Source: Variovorax boronicumulans
GTDB taxonomy: Bacteria > Pseudomonadota > Gammaproteobacteria > Burkholderiales > Burkholderiaceae_C
Reading direction: 5' to 3'
DNA: 64,000 nucleotides
Assembly: GCF_029892485.1 (NCBI RefSeq)
Contig: NZ_JARXVG010000001.1
Coordinates: 992,001-1,056,000 of the forward strand
Part shown: in pieces, positions 9,013-18,053 of the stretch
How the letters are laid out: each line of letters opens with the position of its first letter
Numbering within the stretch: the stretch's first letter is position 1
Position numbers and translations under genes: made by a program
Notes under the pieces: model-generated
What the model was told of the DNA's origin: nothing
Database searches by the model: none
What the model saw: only the letters and a program-made list of their open reading frames with translations

Positions 9013-9108
9013 GTACGCAGGGCACCGGGTACTCCCCTCCGCGAATGTCCCCCGGGCTTCGCCCTCCTCCTTGATTTCGCTGCGGGGAGCACCCGATGCC
9101 CTGCGCAC
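9013..9108. repeat. Structured intergenic repeat, copy 1
   Basis: About 96 bases sharing a conserved core with 15434-15529. Outer arms 9013-9037 and 9084-9108 pair over 25 positions (22 Watson-Crick). The three mismatches are all A-C or C-A on the plus strand and so would be G-U pairs in RNA read from the minus strand. The 46-base loop contains a small hairpin GGGC-TTC-GCCC (9054-9064). It lies between the SDR and MBL genes of one apparent operon. The 8998-9188 gap holds no gene. Confidence 0.85.
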
Positions 9109-9188
9109 ACCAGGCGCTGTCGTTGTGCCGAACGATCGACGGCCGTGCATCGAATCGAAAGACAAGTCCTTATTTCCAGGAGACGAAC

Positions 9189-10262
9189 ATGATCCGAGAC
9201 CCTGACCCCACCGGCTTCGCGCAGCTGGCGCACTTCGACGGCGCGCGCAGCGCCGCGATGCCGCAAGACCGCCTGCGCGTCATCCGCCGTGGTGCCGAAG
9301 CATTGCGCGAAGAACTGCTCGATGCGCCGCCGGTGCGCTTTGCGCGCAGCTTCAACCTGTTGCGCATTCCGTATCCCGCGTGGTTCGCCTTCACCGGCGT
9401 GTATTCGCAGCAGTTGCTCAAGCCGCACATGGTCCACCTGCTGGCGCGCACCGTGCTGATTCAGTACGACGACTTCGAAGGCCGGCTGCGCACGCTGCTC
9501 TTCACGCCGGCCGACTTCGAGGCGGGCAATGAAACGCCCTACTTCAAGCGGCTGAGCGAGCAGACGCCGAAGTTCCTGCACAAGACCATCGCCCCGGTCT
9601 ACCAGACGGTGCCGCAGGCGCTGGCGAGCTGCGGCGTGGCACCTGAACAGATCGACTACATCACCTACGACCACCTGCACACGCAGGACGTGCGGCGCTG
9701 GCTGGGCAACGCGGATGCGCCGGGCCTGTTGCCGAACGCGAAGCTGCTCGTCCACCGGCAGGAACTCGCGAATGTGCAGGGACTGCTGCCGGTGCAGGCC
9801 GAGTGGTACTGCCCGCATGGGATCGATGGCGTGCCGGCCGAACGCGTCGTCGCTTTCGACGGCAGCATCCAGTTGGGCCGCGGGCTTGCGCTGGTGCACA
9901 CGCCGGGGCACACCGAAGGGAACCACTCGCTGGTCTATCGCACCGCCGACGGCCTGCGGGTGAGCAGCGAAAACGGCGTGGCGGCCGACAGCTGGGCGCC
10001 GCTGCAGTCGCGCCACAACGGCATCCGCCGCTACGCGCAGGCGACGGGCGCGGAGGTGATCCTCAACGGCAACACGCAGGAGAGCAGCAACGACCAGTAC
10101 CTGTCGATGGTGCTGGAGAAAACGCTCGCGGGCACCTCGTCGTCGCATGGGTTCAGCAACGTCGTGCCGTCGAGCGAATGCTCTCCGCACTGGCTCTTTC
10201 CGGGCGCACCGACGAGTCACCTCTGGGGCGAGACGAGCTTCGGCGCGCTGGCCCGGCCCTGA
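9189..10262 (+). CDS. Metallo-beta-lactamase-fold protein with altered metal motif
   Basis: 357 aa. The fold is indicated by LVHTPGHTEGNHSLVY (His241) and the preceding strand pattern. The signature HxHxDH reads H162-L-H164-T-Q-D167, so the Asp is Gln and the last His is Asp. The late region (SSENGVAADSW, LNGNTQESSNDQY) also lacks the usual Asp and His ligands in recognisable form. Either the metal site is rearranged or hydrolase activity is lost. AGGAG at 9179-9183 supports ATG 9189. It sits between an SDR gene and an MFS permease gene, suggesting a role in uptake and breakdown of one compound. It could also be an enzyme related to lactonases; the reaction is unknown. Confidence 0.78.
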   Translation: MIRDPDPTGFAQLAHFDGARSAAMPQDRLRVIRRGAEALREELLDAPPVRFARSFNLLRIPYPAWFAFTGVYSQQLLKPHMVHLLARTVLIQYDDFEGRLRTLLFTPADFEAGNETPYFKRLSEQTPKFLHKTIAPVYQTVPQALASCGVAPEQIDYITYDHLHTQDVRRWLGNADAPGLLPNAKLLVHRQELANVQGLLPVQAEWYCPHGIDGVPAERVVAFDGSIQLGRGLALVHTPGHTEGNHSLVYRTADGLRVSSENGVAADSWAPLQSRHNGIRRYAQATGAEVILNGNTQESSNDQYLSMVLEKTLAGTSSSHGFSNVVPSSECSPHWLFPGAPTSHLWGETSFGALARP

Positions 10263-10283
10263 GAAAAAAGAAGGAGACACCCG

Positions 10284-11618
10284 ATGAACACCGCCACCCT
10301 CGATGCCACCGATGCGCGCACGCCCGCCTCGGCCGATGCGCGCGACGACGCCGCGCTTTTCCGCAAGATCACCTGGCGGCTGATGCCGCTGCTGTGCGCC
10401 TGCTATGTGCTGAACTACCTGGACCGCACCAACGTCGGCTATGCGCAGTTGCAGATGAAGGACCAGCTGGGCTTCAGCGATGCGGTGTTCGGCCTGGGGG
10501 CCGGCATCTTCTTCATCGGCTATGCGGTGTTCGAGATTCCGAGCAACCTGATGCTCGCGAAGATCGGCGTGCGTGCAACGCTGCTGCGCATCATGGGCCT
10601 GTGGGGCCTGGCCTCGGCGGCCATGATGTTCGCGACGACGCCGACGCAGTTCTATGTGCTGCGCTTTCTGATCGGCGTGTTCGAGGCGGGCTTCGCGCCC
10701 GGCGTGCTGTTCTACCTGACGCTCTGGTTTCCCTCGCACCGCCGCGCGCAGGCAACCGCGCTGTTCTTCATGGCCTTCGGCGCGGCGCCGATCGTCGCGG
10801 GGCCCATCGCCGGGCTCACGATGACCTACCTCGACGGCGTGCTCTCGCTGCGTGGCTGGCAGTGGCTGTTTTTGCTCGAAGGGCTGCCGAGCGTGATGCT
10901 GGGCATTGCGGCCTTCCGCTGGCTCTCGAACAGCCCTGCGCAGGCCCCCTGGCTCACCGCCACCGAGAAACAACGCGTGGCGCGCCTGCTGGCCGAGGAC
11001 CAGGCCGCGCACGGAGCCGCCGAGCGGCATACCTTCGGCGCGGCCATGCGTGACGGGCGAGTGTGGCTGATCGGCTTCATGTCGTTCCTGATCATCCTGG
11101 GCATCTATGCGCTGTCGTTCTGGCAGCCGACCATCCTGAAGTCGATGGGGCTCAGCGTGCTGCAGATCGGCTTCTATTCGGTCATTCCGGCGGTCGCGGG
11201 CATCGCGGCCAACATCGTGGTCGGGCGGCATTCCGACCGCATGAAGGAACGGCGCTGGCACTTCGCACTTGGTGCGCTCGTGGGTGCAGCGGGCCTCGCG
11301 CTGACCACGCTCTTCATGCAGAGCCCGTTCGCGGCCGTCCTGTGCCTGGCGCTGGCGTCGATGGGCATCTCGAGCGCGTTCACCGTGCTCTGGGCGATTC
11401 CGGGCAACTTCATGTCCAGGAGCGCCGCGGCCGCGGGCATCGCGCTCATCAGCACCATCGGCGGCAGCGCGGGGCTGGTCGCGCCGATGATGGTCGGCGC
11501 GCTCAAGACGCTGACGGGTGGCTTCACGGCCAGCCTTTACGTGCTGGGCGGGGCGCTAGTCCTGTCGGCGCTTCTGATGTTGCTGGCTCTGCCCGCGAGC
11601 GCGCTGGCCAGGCGATAG
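10284..11618 (+). CDS. MFS transporter, anion:cation symporter family
   Basis: 444 aa with 12 predicted helices. The opening CYVLNYLDRTNVGYAQLQM and the FLIGVFEAGFAPGVLFYLTLWFP segment (helices 4-5) are typical of the ACS family, which takes up organic anions such as phthalate, glucarate or tartrate by proton symport. AAGAAGGAG 7 bases before ATG 10284 is a strong ribosome binding site. It is the last gene of the SnoaL/SDR/MBL cluster, 21 bases after the MBL gene, so it probably imports that cluster's substrate, a carboxylate. Confidence 0.9.
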   Translation: MNTATLDATDARTPASADARDDAALFRKITWRLMPLLCACYVLNYLDRTNVGYAQLQMKDQLGFSDAVFGLGAGIFFIGYAVFEIPSNLMLAKIGVRATLLRIMGLWGLASAAMMFATTPTQFYVLRFLIGVFEAGFAPGVLFYLTLWFPSHRRAQATALFFMAFGAAPIVAGPIAGLTMTYLDGVLSLRGWQWLFLLEGLPSVMLGIAAFRWLSNSPAQAPWLTATEKQRVARLLAEDQAAHGAAERHTFGAAMRDGRVWLIGFMSFLIILGIYALSFWQPTILKSMGLSVLQIGFYSVIPAVAGIAANIVVGRHSDRMKERRWHFALGALVGAAGLALTTLFMQSPFAAVLCLALASMGISSAFTVLWAIPGNFMSRSAAAAGIALISTIGGSAGLVAPMMVGALKTLTGGFTASLYVLGGALVLSALLMLLALPASALARR

Positions 11619-11674
11619 CCCGCTCGCGCCGCACCATGGGCGCACGGCACCGATCCATTTCGGTGCACAGATCT

Positions 11675-11709
11675 TGCATACCAGTTGGCACAAAAGCTGC
11701 TGGTATGCA
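11675..11709. promoter_or_regulatory. Perfect 10-base inverted repeat, candidate GntR operator
   Basis: TGCATACCAG (11675-11684) and CTGGTATGCA (11700-11709) are exact inverse complements separated by 15 bases, directly before the GntR-type regulator gene. Such paired sites commonly bind the FCD-type regulator itself. The spacer and its edge (11685-11701) also match the minus 24/minus 12 pattern of sigma-54 promoters, TTGGCAC with GG and GC ten bases apart, but transcription from it would start at about 11712, only 3 bases before the start codon. Confidence 0.6.
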
Positions 11710-11714
11710 GGCGA

Positions 11715-12482
11715 ATGTCTACCTCCGCATCCGAAATCAGTGCACGCATCGTCGAAGCGGTGATGGCGCAGAAGCTCGCGCCGGGTTCGCGCCTGGGCGA
11801 GCAGCAGCTGGCCATGCTCTTCGACTGCAGCCGCACCATCGTGCGCGAAGCCCTCACCCGGCTGGCGGCGCGCGGCATCGTCACCGTGAGCGCGCGGCGC
11901 GGCTGGTTCGTGATCGAGCCCTCGCAGGAAGAAGCGCGCGAAGCCTTCGAGGCGCGGCGCGTCATCGAGCTGGGCCTCATCCGCAGCGCAGGCACCACCG
12001 GCAAGCTCGACAAGACGGCCCTGCGCCAACTGAAGGCGCACCTCCAGCGTGAAAAGGGCGCACTGAAAGAGAGCGACGTCGGCAACCGCAGCTTCCTGCT
12101 CGGCGACTTCCATGTGTGCCTGGCCGAGTGCCTGGGCAACACGCTGCTCGCAGACACGCTGCGCGACTTCACCGCGCGCACCACGCTGATCGCCATGCTC
12201 TACCAGAGCACGCACGACGCGGTGCAGTCCTGCGAAGACCACGTGCAGATCATCGCGGCGCTCGAGCGTGGCGACCACGCCGCCGCCGAGGCGCTGATGG
12301 CCGCGCACATAGGCACCGTGCAGTCGGCACTGCGCGTGCAGGCGCCGACCGATCCGCTGGCGCAGCTGCGCGATGCGCTGGCGCCGCTGCAGAACACGGC
12401 CTCGGCCAAACCCAGGCGCCGCAAGCCTGCGCCCTCCCCCGACGACACCGATTCATCGACTTACCTAGGAGCCCTGCTATGA
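11715..12482 (+). CDS. GntR-family (FCD domain) transcriptional regulator
   Basis: 255 aa. The N-terminal winged helix has LGEQQLAMLFDCSRTIVREAL and the wing ARGIVTVSARRGWFV. The helical FCD ligand domain follows (about residues 80-220) with FHVCLAECLGN and CEDHVQIIAALERGD, which supply the Asp/His metal-binding positions of this class. The last 40 residues are basic and Pro-rich. The start ATG 11715 follows the inverted repeat at 11675-11709. The stop overlaps the solute-binding protein gene (ATGA), unusual tight coupling of regulator and transporter, so it very probably controls the amino acid ABC operon and itself. Confidence 0.88.
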   Translation: MSTSASEISARIVEAVMAQKLAPGSRLGEQQLAMLFDCSRTIVREALTRLAARGIVTVSARRGWFVIEPSQEEAREAFEARRVIELGLIRSAGTTGKLDKTALRQLKAHLQREKGALKESDVGNRSFLLGDFHVCLAECLGNTLLADTLRDFTARTTLIAMLYQSTHDAVQSCEDHVQIIAALERGDHAAAEALMAAHIGTVQSALRVQAPTDPLAQLRDALAPLQNTASAKPRRRKPAPSPDDTDSSTYLGALL

Positions 12483-13279
12483 ACTTCTCTGCATCCAAAC
12501 GCCACTTCGCTCTTGCCATCACCTCCCTCGCCATGCTGGCCGCGGCCGGTGGCGCACATGCCCAGAACGCCCTGGACAACGTGCTCAAGGCCAAGACCAT
12601 CAAGATCGCCGTGCCGACCGACTACCCGCCCTACGGTTCGGTCGACAAGAACATGAAGCCGCAGGGCCTCGACGTCGAAATGGCCGAGCTCATCGCCGCC
12701 AAGCTCGGCGTGAAGGTCGAGCTGGTGCCCGTCACCAGCGCCAACCGCATTCCGTATCTGCAGACGCGCAAGGCCGACCTCGTGATCTCCACGCTCGGCA
12801 AGAACCCCGAGCGCGAGAAGGTGATCGATTTCTCGTCGGCCTACGCGCCCTTCTTCCAGGCCGTGTACGCCGCCAAGAGCATGAAGCTCACCAACTTCTC
12901 CGAGATGGCCGGCAAGACCGTCGCCGTGACGCGCGGCGCCATGGAAGACCAGGAGCTGAACAAGGTGGCGCCGGCGAACGTCGACTACCGCCGCTTCGAG
13001 GACAACAACGCGACGATCGCAGCCTTCGTGGCCGGCCAGACGCAAACCCTCGCGACCAGCGCTGCAGTGGCCGGCGACATGCTCGCCAAGAATCCGAAGG
13101 TCAGCGCCGAGTTCAAGCTGCTGCTCAAAGACAGCCCCTGCTTCGTGGGCGTCGCCAAGGGCGAAACCGCCTTGAAGGCCAAGGTCAACGAAATCATTGC
13201 CGCCGCCAAGAAGGACGGCACGCTGGACGCCATGTCGAAGAAGTGGCTCGGCAAGGCAGCCGGCGACCTTCCGGTCTGA
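12479..13279 (+). CDS. Polar amino acid ABC transporter, periplasmic binding protein
   Basis: 266 aa of the family-3 (HisJ/GlnH-like) binding proteins. A signal peptide ends at AHAQ. IKIAVPTDYPPYGSVD, GLDVEMAELIAAKLGVKVELV and RKADLVISTLGKNPEREKVIDFS are the canonical ligand-domain motifs. It delivers an amino acid or related cationic/polar ligand to the membrane permeases encoded next. The gene overlaps the regulator by 4 bases and begins the order binding protein, permease, permease, ATPase. The exact ligand is not readable from sequence. Confidence 0.92.
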   Translation: MNFSASKRHFALAITSLAMLAAAGGAHAQNALDNVLKAKTIKIAVPTDYPPYGSVDKNMKPQGLDVEMAELIAAKLGVKVELVPVTSANRIPYLQTRKADLVISTLGKNPEREKVIDFSSAYAPFFQAVYAAKSMKLTNFSEMAGKTVAVTRGAMEDQELNKVAPANVDYRRFEDNNATIAAFVAGQTQTLATSAAVAGDMLAKNPKVSAEFKLLLKDSPCFVGVAKGETALKAKVNEIIAAAKKDGTLDAMSKKWLGKAAGDLPV

Positions 13280-13294
13280 TCGAACCACGCGGCC

Positions 13295-13957
13295 ATGAAC
13301 ATCGAGTTTGACTTTGGCGCGGTGCTCGCCGAATGGCCGCTGCTGCTGCGCGGCGTGGCGTGGACCGTCGGCCTCACCGCCATCGGCACCGTGCTCGGCA
13401 TGATCGTGGGCACGCTGTGCGCGTGGGCGCGTTCGGGCGGACCCGCGTGGCTGCGCGCCATCGTGGGCACCTATGTGGAGCTGATCCGCAACACGCCCTT
13501 CATCGTGCAGCTGTTCTTCATCTTCTTCGGACTGCCGGCGGCGGGCGTGAAGCTCTCGCCCGAGGTGGCGTCGGTGATCGCGATGGTGATGAACCTGGGC
13601 GCGTACTCCACGGAGATCATTCGTGCCGGCATCGAGGCCACGCCCAAGGGGCAGATCGAAGCCGCCGTGAGCCTGGCGCTCAGCAAGTCGCAGGTGTTCC
13701 TGCGCGTGGTGCTGCCGCCCGCGCTCAAGAAGGTGTGGCCCTCGATGGTGAGCCAGATCATCATCGTGATGCTGGGCTCGGCGGTGTGCGGCCAGATCTC
13801 GACCGAGGAGCTGAGCTACGCGGCCAACCTGATCCAGAGCCGCAACTTCCGCGCGTTCGAGGCCTTCATCATCGCCACGCTGATTTATCTCGCGCTGTCG
13901 GTGGCGCTGCGGCGTTTGCTCAATTGGGCAGGGCCGAAGTTCTTCTTCGGCCGTTGA
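13295..13957 (+). CDS. Amino acid ABC transporter permease
   Basis: 220 aa HisM/GlnP-type inner membrane subunit with about five helices. The family region YVELIRNTPFIVQLFFIFFG and the EAA loop (EAAVSLALSKSQVFLRVVLP) that docks on the ATPase are both clear. It forms a heterodimeric pore with the product of 13985-14638. The start codon comes 16 bases after the binding protein stop. Confidence 0.93.
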   Translation: MNIEFDFGAVLAEWPLLLRGVAWTVGLTAIGTVLGMIVGTLCAWARSGGPAWLRAIVGTYVELIRNTPFIVQLFFIFFGLPAAGVKLSPEVASVIAMVMNLGAYSTEIIRAGIEATPKGQIEAAVSLALSKSQVFLRVVLPPALKKVWPSMVSQIIIVMLGSAVCGQISTEELSYAANLIQSRNFRAFEAFIIATLIYLALSVALRRLLNWAGPKFFFGR

Positions 13958-13984
13958 ACGCACCACAGAAGGAAACCCATCGTC

Positions 13985-14621
13985 ATGAGTGATTTTTCTC
14001 TGTGGGACATCGTTCGCAACCTGCTGATGGCGCTGCGCTGGACCGTGGTGCTCTCGCTGATCGCCTTCATCGGCGGCGGCATCGTGGGCGGGCTGCTGCT
14101 GTTCGTGCGTCTGCGCGGCGGCAAGATTGCGGGCAAGGCCGTCGGCCTCTACGTGCAGCTCTTCCAGGGCACGCCGCTGCTGATGCAGCTGTTTCTTGCC
14201 TATTTCGGCATCACGCTGTTCGGCATCGACGTGTCGGCGTGGACCGCCGCGAGCGTGGCGCTCACGCTCTACACCAGCGCCTTTCTCACCGAGATCTGGC
14301 GCGGCTGCGTGGCCTCGATTCCGAAGGGCCAGTGGGAAGCTTCGGGCAGCCTGGCCCTGAGCTTCGGCGAGCAGATGCGCCATGTGATCCTGCCGCAGGC
14401 CGTGAAGATCGCGATCGCGCCCACGGTCGGCTTCCTGGTGCAGGTGATCAAGGGCACGGCGCTCGCCTCGGTGATCGGCTTCGTCGAACTCACCAAGGCC
14501 GGCAGCATGATTTCGAACGCCACCTTCAAGCCCTTCGTGGTGTTCAGCTGCGTGGCGCTGCTTTACTTCGTGCTGTGCTTTCCCGTGAGCCTGTACGCCA
14601 AGAACCTCGAGAGGAAGACCC

Positions 14622-14638
<17 letters not shown>
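13985..14638 (+). CDS. Amino acid ABC transporter permease, second subunit
   Basis: 217 aa HisQ/GlnP-type permease. YVQLFQGTPLLMQLFLAYFG corresponds to the conserved gating region, and WEASGSLALSFGEQMRHVIL is the EAA loop. It pairs with the permease encoded just upstream. AAGGAAA at 13971-13977 is the ribosome binding site. Its end overlaps the ATPase gene by 17 bases. Confidence 0.93.
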
Positions 14639-15407
<769 letters not shown>

Positions 15408-15433
15408 TTTTTTGCGCTGCTGGTTAGGGGTGG

Positions 15434-15529
15434 GTGCACAGGCCGCCGGGTGCTCCCCTCCGCGAATGTCCCCCGGCCTGCGGCCTCCTCCTTGATTTCG
15501 CTGCGGGGAGCACCCGACGCCCTGCGCAC
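15434..15529. repeat. Structured intergenic repeat, copy 2
   Basis: Second copy of the element at 9013-9108, same orientation, with the same 25-position arms (15434-15458 and 15505-15529) and a 46-base loop. Twenty-two pairs are Watson-Crick, two more are G-U if read from the minus strand, and one is a true mismatch. The inner hairpin is GGCC-TGC-GGCC (15475-15485), where both strands of one pair differ from copy 1. Similarity continues weakly to about 15566 (an ACGGCCG block is shared with 9139-9145). The gap 15408-15601 holds no other feature. Confidence 0.85.
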
Positions 15530-15601
15530 TGGGCACGCTCCGGTGAACCGCCGATCAACGGCCGCTCTGATGACTTCTGGGTCCGCTATCCTCGGCCCGC
15601 G

Positions 15602-16090
15602 ATGCACATCGAACAAGCCCTCCCCGCCGAAGCGGCCGCTGTCGCCGCCGTCCTGAACGAAGCCGCCCAATGGCTCGCCACCGGGGGCCGGCCGCTGTGG
15701 TCAGCCACCGATGTCGGCCTCGAACGCGTGCAGGGCGATACCGATGCCGGGCGCTACTTCATCGCACGCGAGAACGGCGACGTGGCCGGCGTGGTGCGGA
15801 TCGACATGGAAGACGCCTTCTTCTGGCCCGAGATCGAACCCGGAAGTTCGGCGTTCGTGCACAAGCTGGCAGTGCGCAGGTCGTGGGGCGGCAAGGGCGT
15901 ATCGACCGCCCTCCTGGCCTTCGCGCGCGAACGCACCCGCAGCCTGGGGCGCCCGTACCTGCTCCTCGATTGCGTGGCTGACCGGCAGGCGCTGCGCACG
16001 CTCTACGAAGGCTTCGGCTTCGTGCTGCACAGCGTCATCCAGAAGGGAACCCGGTCTTTCGCCCGCTATGAATTGCGCATCGACGGCTGA
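15602..16090 (+). CDS. GNAT-family N-acetyltransferase
   Basis: 162 aa. The GNAT core is seen in FVHKLAVRRSWGGKGVSTAL, where the Arg/Gln-x-x-Gly-x-Gly/Ala acetyl-CoA loop appears as RSWGGKG. It is followed by LLLDCVADRQALRTLYEGFGF, which is motif B. Members acetylate small molecules or protein N-termini; no substrate can be named. ATG 15602 follows the repeat region and lacks a strong ribosome binding site. The strand matches the DUF1439 operon that follows after 72 bases. Confidence 0.86.
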   Translation: MHIEQALPAEAAAVAAVLNEAAQWLATGGRPLWSATDVGLERVQGDTDAGRYFIARENGDVAGVVRIDMEDAFFWPEIEPGSSAFVHKLAVRRSWGGKGVSTALLAFARERTRSLGRPYLLLDCVADRQALRTLYEGFGFVLHSVIQKGTRSFARYELRIDG

Positions 16091-16162
16091 CTGTCCGACA
16101 GGCGATGGCGCCGCACCGGCGCTGGCGGGAACGCATCGGCCTGTGGCAAGCTCCGAACTCCT

Positions 16163-16756
16163 ATGACCCTCCGCCCCTCGTCCCCCCACCGCTCCTTCGC
16201 CTCCCGCCGCCGGGTGCTGCACGCGCTGTTGGGCGCCGCAGCCCTGCAAGCCCCGTTCGCGGCGCTGGCTGGTTTCAACTTCTTCACCAGCGAATACACC
16301 GCGAGCCGCGACGAGCTGCAGACGATGATCGCCAAGCGATTTCCCGTGGCCGAGCGCTATGCCGAGATCTTCATGGTCGGCCTGCGCGATCCGCAACTGG
16401 GCCTGGATGCCGCCACCAACCGCGCGGCGCTCACCGCCACGCTGACCATTGCGAGCCCGCTGCTGGCCGCCTCGCCAGTGCAGGGCGTGGTGTCGATGAG
16501 CAGCGCGCTGCGCTACGACGCGGCCACGCGCACGCTGAGGCTCGATCACCCGAAGGCCGAGCGGCTCGAACTGCAGGGCGTGGAAGGCCGCGATGCCGAG
16601 CGGCTGCAGAAGGTTGGCGCCGTGGTCGCGCAGGAACTGCTGCAGGGCCAGGTGCTGCGCAGCTTCACCGCCGACGAACTCACCATGGGCCGCAAGACCT
16701 ACGAGATCGGCGACATCACCGTGCAGGACAACGGCATCAAGGTGCAGCTGAAATGA
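16163..16756 (+). CDS. DUF1439-domain envelope protein
   Basis: 197 aa. A twin-Arg-containing signal-like N-terminus (SRRRVLHALLGAAALQAP) precedes FNFFTSEYTASRDELQTMIAKRFP, the start of the DUF1439 domain also found in the E. coli lipoprotein YceB. Here there is no lipobox Cys, so it is more likely soluble in the periplasm. The domain is thought to bind hydrophobic ligands, by analogy with SMP/YceB-like folds. The stop overlaps the glycerophosphodiesterase gene (ATGA), suggesting a lipid-related role in the envelope. Confidence 0.8.
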   Translation: MTLRPSSPHRSFASRRRVLHALLGAAALQAPFAALAGFNFFTSEYTASRDELQTMIAKRFPVAERYAEIFMVGLRDPQLGLDAATNRAALTATLTIASPLLAASPVQGVVSMSSALRYDAATRTLRLDHPKAERLELQGVEGRDAERLQKVGAVVAQELLQGQVLRSFTADELTMGRKTYEIGDITVQDNGIKVQLK

Positions 16757-17754
16757 AATACCCCCTGCTCGTCGCCACATTGCTCGTCGCGGTCTTCGCG
16801 GGCTGCGCCGCCATCGCCCCGACCGCCAAACAGCACTTCGACCTGCAGGCCCACCGGGGCGGGCGCGGCCTGGCGCCCGAGAACACGCTGGCAGCGTTCT
16901 CCAATGCCATCGATCTCGGCGTAACCACGCTGGAGCTGGACATCGGCCTGACCGCCGACAACGTGGTCGTGATCTCGCACGACACCGCGCTCAACCCCGA
17001 CCACACGCGCGATGCCGGCGGCAACTGGCTCCCGGCGAAGAGCGGCGCGCCCGTGCGTTCGCTCACGCTGGCGCAGTTGCAGACCTACGACGTGGGGCGC
17101 CTGAACCCGAGCAGCAACTACGGCAAGCAGTTCGCGCTGCAGCAGCCGCGCGACGGCGAGCGCATTCCGACGCTCGCCGCGCTGTTCGCGCTGGTGCAGG
17201 CGCGCGGCGCGGCAGCGGCCACGGTGCACTTCAACATCGAGACCAAGATCGATCCGACGAAGCCCGACGAAACCGCAGCCCCCGAGCCCATGGTGCGCGC
17301 CGTGCTCGCGGAAATCGACAAGGCGAAGATGGCCGACCGCGTGACCATCCAGAGCTTCGACTGGCGCACGTTGGCGCTCGTCGGCCAGCTCGCGCCGCAA
17401 TTGCCTCGCGCCTACCTCAGCACCGCTCGCACGCTGAAGGACAGCCGCTGGACCGCCGGGCTCGATGCGGCCAGCTTTGCCTCGGTGCCGCAACTTGTGA
17501 AGGCCGCAGCAAGCCCGGGCGCCGGTCCGGTGATCTGGTCGCCGGCCTATGCGGACCTCACGCCGGCCGTCATCAAGGAAGCGCAGAAGCTCGGCATGAA
17601 GGTGCTGCCCTGGACCGTGAACCAGCGCGCCGACATGCTGCGGCTGATGGACTGGGGCGCGGATGGGCTGATTACCGACTATCCCGATGTGCTGCGCGAC
17701 CTGATGCGCGAGCGCGGGCTGTCGACGCCGCCTTCGGGAAAGGCATCGTCGTGA
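16753..17754 (+). CDS. Glycerophosphodiester phosphodiesterase, probable lipoprotein
   Basis: 333 aa GlpQ/UgpQ-type TIM-barrel enzyme that splits glycerophosphodiesters into glycerol 3-phosphate and an alcohol. Metal and catalytic motifs are AHRGGRGLAPENTLAAF, TLELDIGLTAD and ISHDTALNPDHTRDA. The N-terminus has a hydrophobic stretch ending VFAGC, a weak lipobox, so the protein may be anchored at the membrane. It is coupled by 4-base overlaps to both neighbours (16756/16753 and 17754/17751). Confidence 0.92.
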   Translation: MKYPLLVATLLVAVFAGCAAIAPTAKQHFDLQAHRGGRGLAPENTLAAFSNAIDLGVTTLELDIGLTADNVVVISHDTALNPDHTRDAGGNWLPAKSGAPVRSLTLAQLQTYDVGRLNPSSNYGKQFALQQPRDGERIPTLAALFALVQARGAAAATVHFNIETKIDPTKPDETAAPEPMVRAVLAEIDKAKMADRVTIQSFDWRTLALVGQLAPQLPRAYLSTARTLKDSRWTAGLDAASFASVPQLVKAAASPGAGPVIWSPAYADLTPAVIKEAQKLGMKVLPWTVNQRADMLRLMDWGADGLITDYPDVLRDLMRERGLSTPPSGKASS

Positions 17755-18029
17755 GCATCGCCGCACAGCAACTCGATGCCATCGCCGGCCGCATCGCAGC
17801 GCTGCGCGGCAGCGGCGGATCGGTCACCACGCTCTCGAACGAGGCCCGCGCCAGCACCGAGCTGCTGGGCGCCCTGCCAACGCGCTACAGCGAGGTCTTG
17901 CTGAACCTGCTCGACCGCCTCGAATCGAGCGCGCTTTTCAGCGAAGAGAGCTGCTCCTTCAGCCAGAAGGACCTGCTGGACAACCTGCAGGTGTGGGTCG
18001 ACAAGGCCCGCGGGCAGCTGGTGTCTTAG
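17751..18029 (+). CDS. Small cytoplasmic protein, unknown function
   Basis: 92 aa, starting at GTG 17751 inside the stop of the phosphodiesterase gene. Not recognised. It is mostly helical, with two amphipathic stretches (AAQQLDAIAGRIAALRGS and YSEVLLNLLDRLESS), a single Cys and no signal or membrane segment. The GTGA overlap implies translational coupling, so it is likely a real third member of this operon. Confidence 0.6.
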   Translation: MSIAAQQLDAIAGRIAALRGSGGSVTTLSNEARASTELLGALPTRYSEVLLNLLDRLESSALFSEESCSFSQKDLLDNLQVWVDKARGQLVS

Positions 18030-18053
18030 GGCACCGGTTTATCATCGTTACCC

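Noticed and set aside
8067-11261. Open minus-strand frame of over 1000 codons
   Set aside because: It lies opposite four well-supported genes, its product is Arg/His/Ala-rich with no domain, and long antisense frames are expected at this GC content.
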